From Saccoglossus kowalevskii (Eukaryota > Hemichordata > Enteropneusta > Harrimaniidae), in the NCBI RefSeq assembly GCF_000003605.2, contig NW_003138368.1, positions 5,706 through 69,705 on the forward strand: DNA of 64,000 nt. Reading direction: 5' to 3'. Both the position numbers and the translations under genes were made by a program. The number at the start of each line of letters is the position of its first letter. Within the stretch, counting starts at the first letter, position 1. Of the stretch, positions 61,701 through 64,000 are shown piece by piece. The notes beneath the pieces are model-generated. The model worked only from the letters and a program-made list of their open reading frames with translations, was not told the origin of the DNA and did not search any database.

Positions 61701-62851
61701 TGGTGATATCGTGATGCCGGGTTTACTTCTATGTTTTGTTATGCGATATGATAATTATAAAAGGCAAGCTAGCAACAATGAGAACAACGCTTACCCTGTC
61801 CAGAACGTGACTAGTTTGTCTCAAAGATTGACCTACTTTCATTGTTCACTCATTGGTTATTTCCTCGGTAAGTAAATCTCTAATCAACTTTCGTCTCTCT
61901 GGAATGAAATGGAATGTCTGTCTTTAAAGTTTTAGAAGTCAACAACAAAATCAGGAATCTGAAGTAAAACTATCCTGTGTATTTTATGTTAAATATTCAT
62001 GCTATCGGGTTCAAGACTTTTTGGGAATTGATATTACACATGTATCGATTTTTGACAACTTTTTGTAAATGTTACAGAAAGCAATCCCAGAAAAATAAAA
62101 TCCCCAAGGCCCAAATTGTTTTTGTCACTAAATAAGTGTTTTTCCTGGCCTAATATAGGTTGGAGAGATCAAAAAAATAAGTAGATTGACAACAATTAAT
62201 AATACAACTTCAGTTGATTGATTTAACAACTTAAAAGCTGGGAAACACACAAAATGCTTAGACTTGTTTTAATCAGATTGGGTAAATCTACTTACAAATT
62301 TGGATAAAAAATATTGAATATCAGTAGGAAAAAAAACATGACAAAATTTGTAAAGAAAAGGAATGTTTGATAATAAATTTGTTGAAGTTAACTTTCAGTT
62401 ATCATATTTACAGGTTTATTAACAGCTACAATATCATCAGAAGTGTACAAAGCTGCCCAACCTGCACTGCTGTATTTAGTACCATTTACACTGCTGCCGC
62501 TTTTAGTGATGGCATATCTCAAGGTAAGAGCCTGATTCCAAGCTTGGTGTGTGATGTGTTGACTCGGAAACACAAAAAAAAAAATCTGACGCCAAGGGCA
62601 CTACTTTTTACATATCAATACGATCAAGTGATCAGGTTGCTTTTAACACATTTACAAAAGTTTGTACTCTGACACTTGAAATAAAGTAGTTTGAATAAAA
62701 ATTACGTACTTAAATACCGAAATTGTTGGATTCATTGAAGGTATTGTGATTAAATTAATATTTCATAATTTTATTGTTTCAGGGTGACCTACGAAGAATG
62801 TGGCATGAACCATTCATCAAGGCACCTGTTCCAAAATACATGGATGTATGA
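55751..62851 (+). CDS. SPPL3: Signal peptide peptidase-like 3, nine exons, 5' end missing
   Basis: SPPL3 is a Golgi intramembrane aspartyl protease of the presenilin/SPP class that clips type II membrane proteins such as glycosyltransferases. Exons: 55751-55902, 56558-56677, 57488-57566, 58168-58280, 59023-59201, 59926-60014, 61665-61867, 62414-62523, 62783-62851; every junction is in phase. About 370 residues are seen (human about 385 in total). The order is an acidic/Thr-rich loop starting [11 protein letters not shown], then membrane segments beginning [19 protein letters not shown]. The catalytic YD lies in [11 protein letters not shown], GxGD in [14 protein letters not shown], and the PAL motif in [11 protein letters not shown]. 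The stop follows PKYMDV. The upstream part encoding the first membrane segment (about 35 residues in vertebrates) is not found within the preceding 11 kb. Confidence 0.97.
56694..56850. mobile_element. MITE in an SPPL3 intron, related to 54001-54191
   Basis: Contains GACTGGGTTTTAATTTTGC at the left and AATTTAAAGCCCAGTG at the right as inverted partners. Confidence 0.45.
57683..58010. mobile_element. MITE with ATACCGTACTTCCCC ends (328 bp)
   Basis: The left end ATACCGTACTTCCCCGAG and right end GGGGAAGTACAGTAT are inverted partners. Internal GGGCTTATACTCGGGGAGGA-type units are tandemly repeated near the right end. It resembles the widespread animal MITE type that begins CGTATTTCCC...TATAAG, often placed with hAT elements. 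Confidence 0.75.
58281..59022 (+). other. SPPL3 intron, nothing recognised
   Basis: Non-coding, with a C run at about 58889-58899. No repeat family identified. Confidence 0.6.
59202..59925 (+). other. SPPL3 intron, nothing recognised
   Basis: Non-coding. A 110-codon plus-strand frame at 59270-59602 has no domain and lies fully within the intron. Confidence 0.6.
61026..61244. mobile_element. TTAA-type MITE, diverged copy
   Basis: The interior (GACTATTTTTGTCC, AAGTGCAGACTATAAAC) matches 61374-61618, but the ends are decayed. Confidence 0.55.
61331..61362. repeat. AACTA microsatellite
   Basis: Six or seven tandem copies of ACTAA directly before the MITE at 61374. Confidence 0.9.
61374..61618. 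mobile_element. TTAA-flanked MITE, intact copy (245 bp)
   Basis: Bounded by TTAA on both sides, with ends TTAACTTTTCACCACCAG and CTGGTGGTGAAAAGGTTAA. It is the reference copy for the family found also at 46513, 47573 and 61026. Confidence 0.8.
61868..62413 (+). other. SPPL3 intron, nothing recognised
   Basis: AT-rich and non-coding. Confidence 0.6.
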
Positions 62852-64000
62852 CAGATCAAGTTGCACAACGTGTGATATCCGGCCCTACCAATTCAAATGT
62901 ATCCAGTACTAAGGAGAAATACACATCGCATTTTGATCCACATCAATTCCGGATTCATGTGCACAAAAAGTGGTCTCTGAACACTTACGAGTGTCGGCAA
63001 CAATTGTGCCCACAACGAACAAATTACAAGTTTGTGGTTTGGTACTTGTTAGCTGATCAGATAGGGAACGTGTTGAGCATTTGAAGAGCACTATATCTTA
63101 TCCCCCACCGGAGACCAATGAGTCATCGCTGCTGTCATCGTTTTTGTCGTGCAACATTTCTTTTTTGGATCATGAACTGCTTGTGTATACATTAACACAT
63201 TTTTATATTAGAACAAAAAAATCATGGGAAAGAAGAAAAAAAAAATAGTTTGTGGACTTGGGAAGCTGGTATACATTAAAAAAAAAGACAAGATGTACAT
63301 AATGAGATGGTGCTAAACAAGAAATGTACACTTGGAAACTGAGTTTGTAATCTTTGCATATCTCCGCCATCACAAAGCTTTGCACTCAAATATTTTGTGT
63401 ACATTTAAAAGTAGACTCTACCTTTGATATGGTCATATTAAGATTCTTGCACAAAATATAGAGCAATACCACCATGGATTGTGAGGATTATTACTCAGAT
63501 TTGAAAGTCAAGTAATTATAATTAATTCTGATTTGTATTGTCATTTAGTACTACACTGGGTGATCTATGTTGAGAGATCACTGAAATTTTTTTGGCCGGC
63601 CGCTTTACAACTTTAATTGTCATTGTCGTCATTTTTTTTTTTAATTTTATTGTTGACTTTCGAGTGTAGTGTTCAAAATTTCAGTGGTTTGCCAATGGTT
63701 AATAGGTTACAGCTGAAAAAAATTGCCTGCACTGGTGTGTAACTTGTAACTGTTCACTTTTTTTAAAAAACACCCTGACTGGTTGGAGGCTGGCTAATTT
63801 TAAAATAGCACCATGTCAAACCATTCGCCAATTGTATATTGCTGAATGTACATTTCACTCTGTATGTTGTCAGGACACAAAATTGTCATTATATATAATC
63901 AAGCTTCAAATTATACACACAAAAAAAAGATTTTTTGTAAACTATTTTATCAAGATAGGTCATCAGTATATAATTTTCTGACGCCCATTCCCAAAATGCT
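62852..64000 (+). other. SPPL3 3' untranslated region and flank
   Basis: No coding segment. ATTAAA at 63275-63280, followed by an A-run, is a weak polyadenylation candidate; no AATAAA was noticed. Open frames at 62848-63084 overlap the SPPL3 end in another frame and are not genes. Confidence 0.5.

Overview
The window is AT-rich animal nuclear DNA. Small exons are separated by long, repeat-filled introns with clean GT...AG borders, and there are three runs of N. The gene set (RAB2, ITPK1, an HSF5-type heat-shock factor, SNX16, SPPL3) together with abundant MITEs and tandem-repeat-cored elements suggests a marine invertebrate draft assembly. A non-vertebrate deuterostome such as a hemichordate is my best guess, but no sequence here proves it.

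Layout: 2340-11810 (minus) is the body and 3' end of ITPK1 in nine exons, lacking its start. 14902-16571 (minus) is the first two coding exons of RAB2, lacking the rest. 16.6-22.5 kb is mostly non-coding, with a few exon-like fragments on the minus strand. 22581-25212 (minus) is a complete two-exon HSF5-like gene. 28022-44826 (plus) holds three exons of SNX16, covering its N-terminus and most of the PX domain. 55751-62851 (plus) holds nine exons of SPPL3, including all catalytic motifs and the stop codon. HSF5 and SNX16 are divergently transcribed across about 2.8 kb.

The five proteins share no single pathway. RAB2 (Golgi/ER and lysosome traffic), SNX16 (PI3P-binding endosomal nexin) and SPPL3 (Golgi intramembrane protease) act in the endomembrane system, ITPK1 makes higher inositol phosphates, and HSF5 is a nuclear DNA-binding protein.

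The most unusual structure is in SNX16. Its second intron begins, at its very first base, with 31 tandem copies of a roughly 48-bp unit, and most copies recreate a 5' splice site. The window also holds three families of non-autonomous elements that share one architecture (subterminal inverted repeats, a core of roughly 165-170-bp tandem repeats, and in two families an end hairpin), which recalls Helentron-derived elements. One of these is inserted inside a TTAA-flanked MITE. At both same-strand gene pairs (RAB2/ITPK1 and SNX16/SPPL3) the upstream gene lacks 3' exons and the downstream gene lacks 5' exons. This may reflect an assembly misjoin or large rearranged introns.
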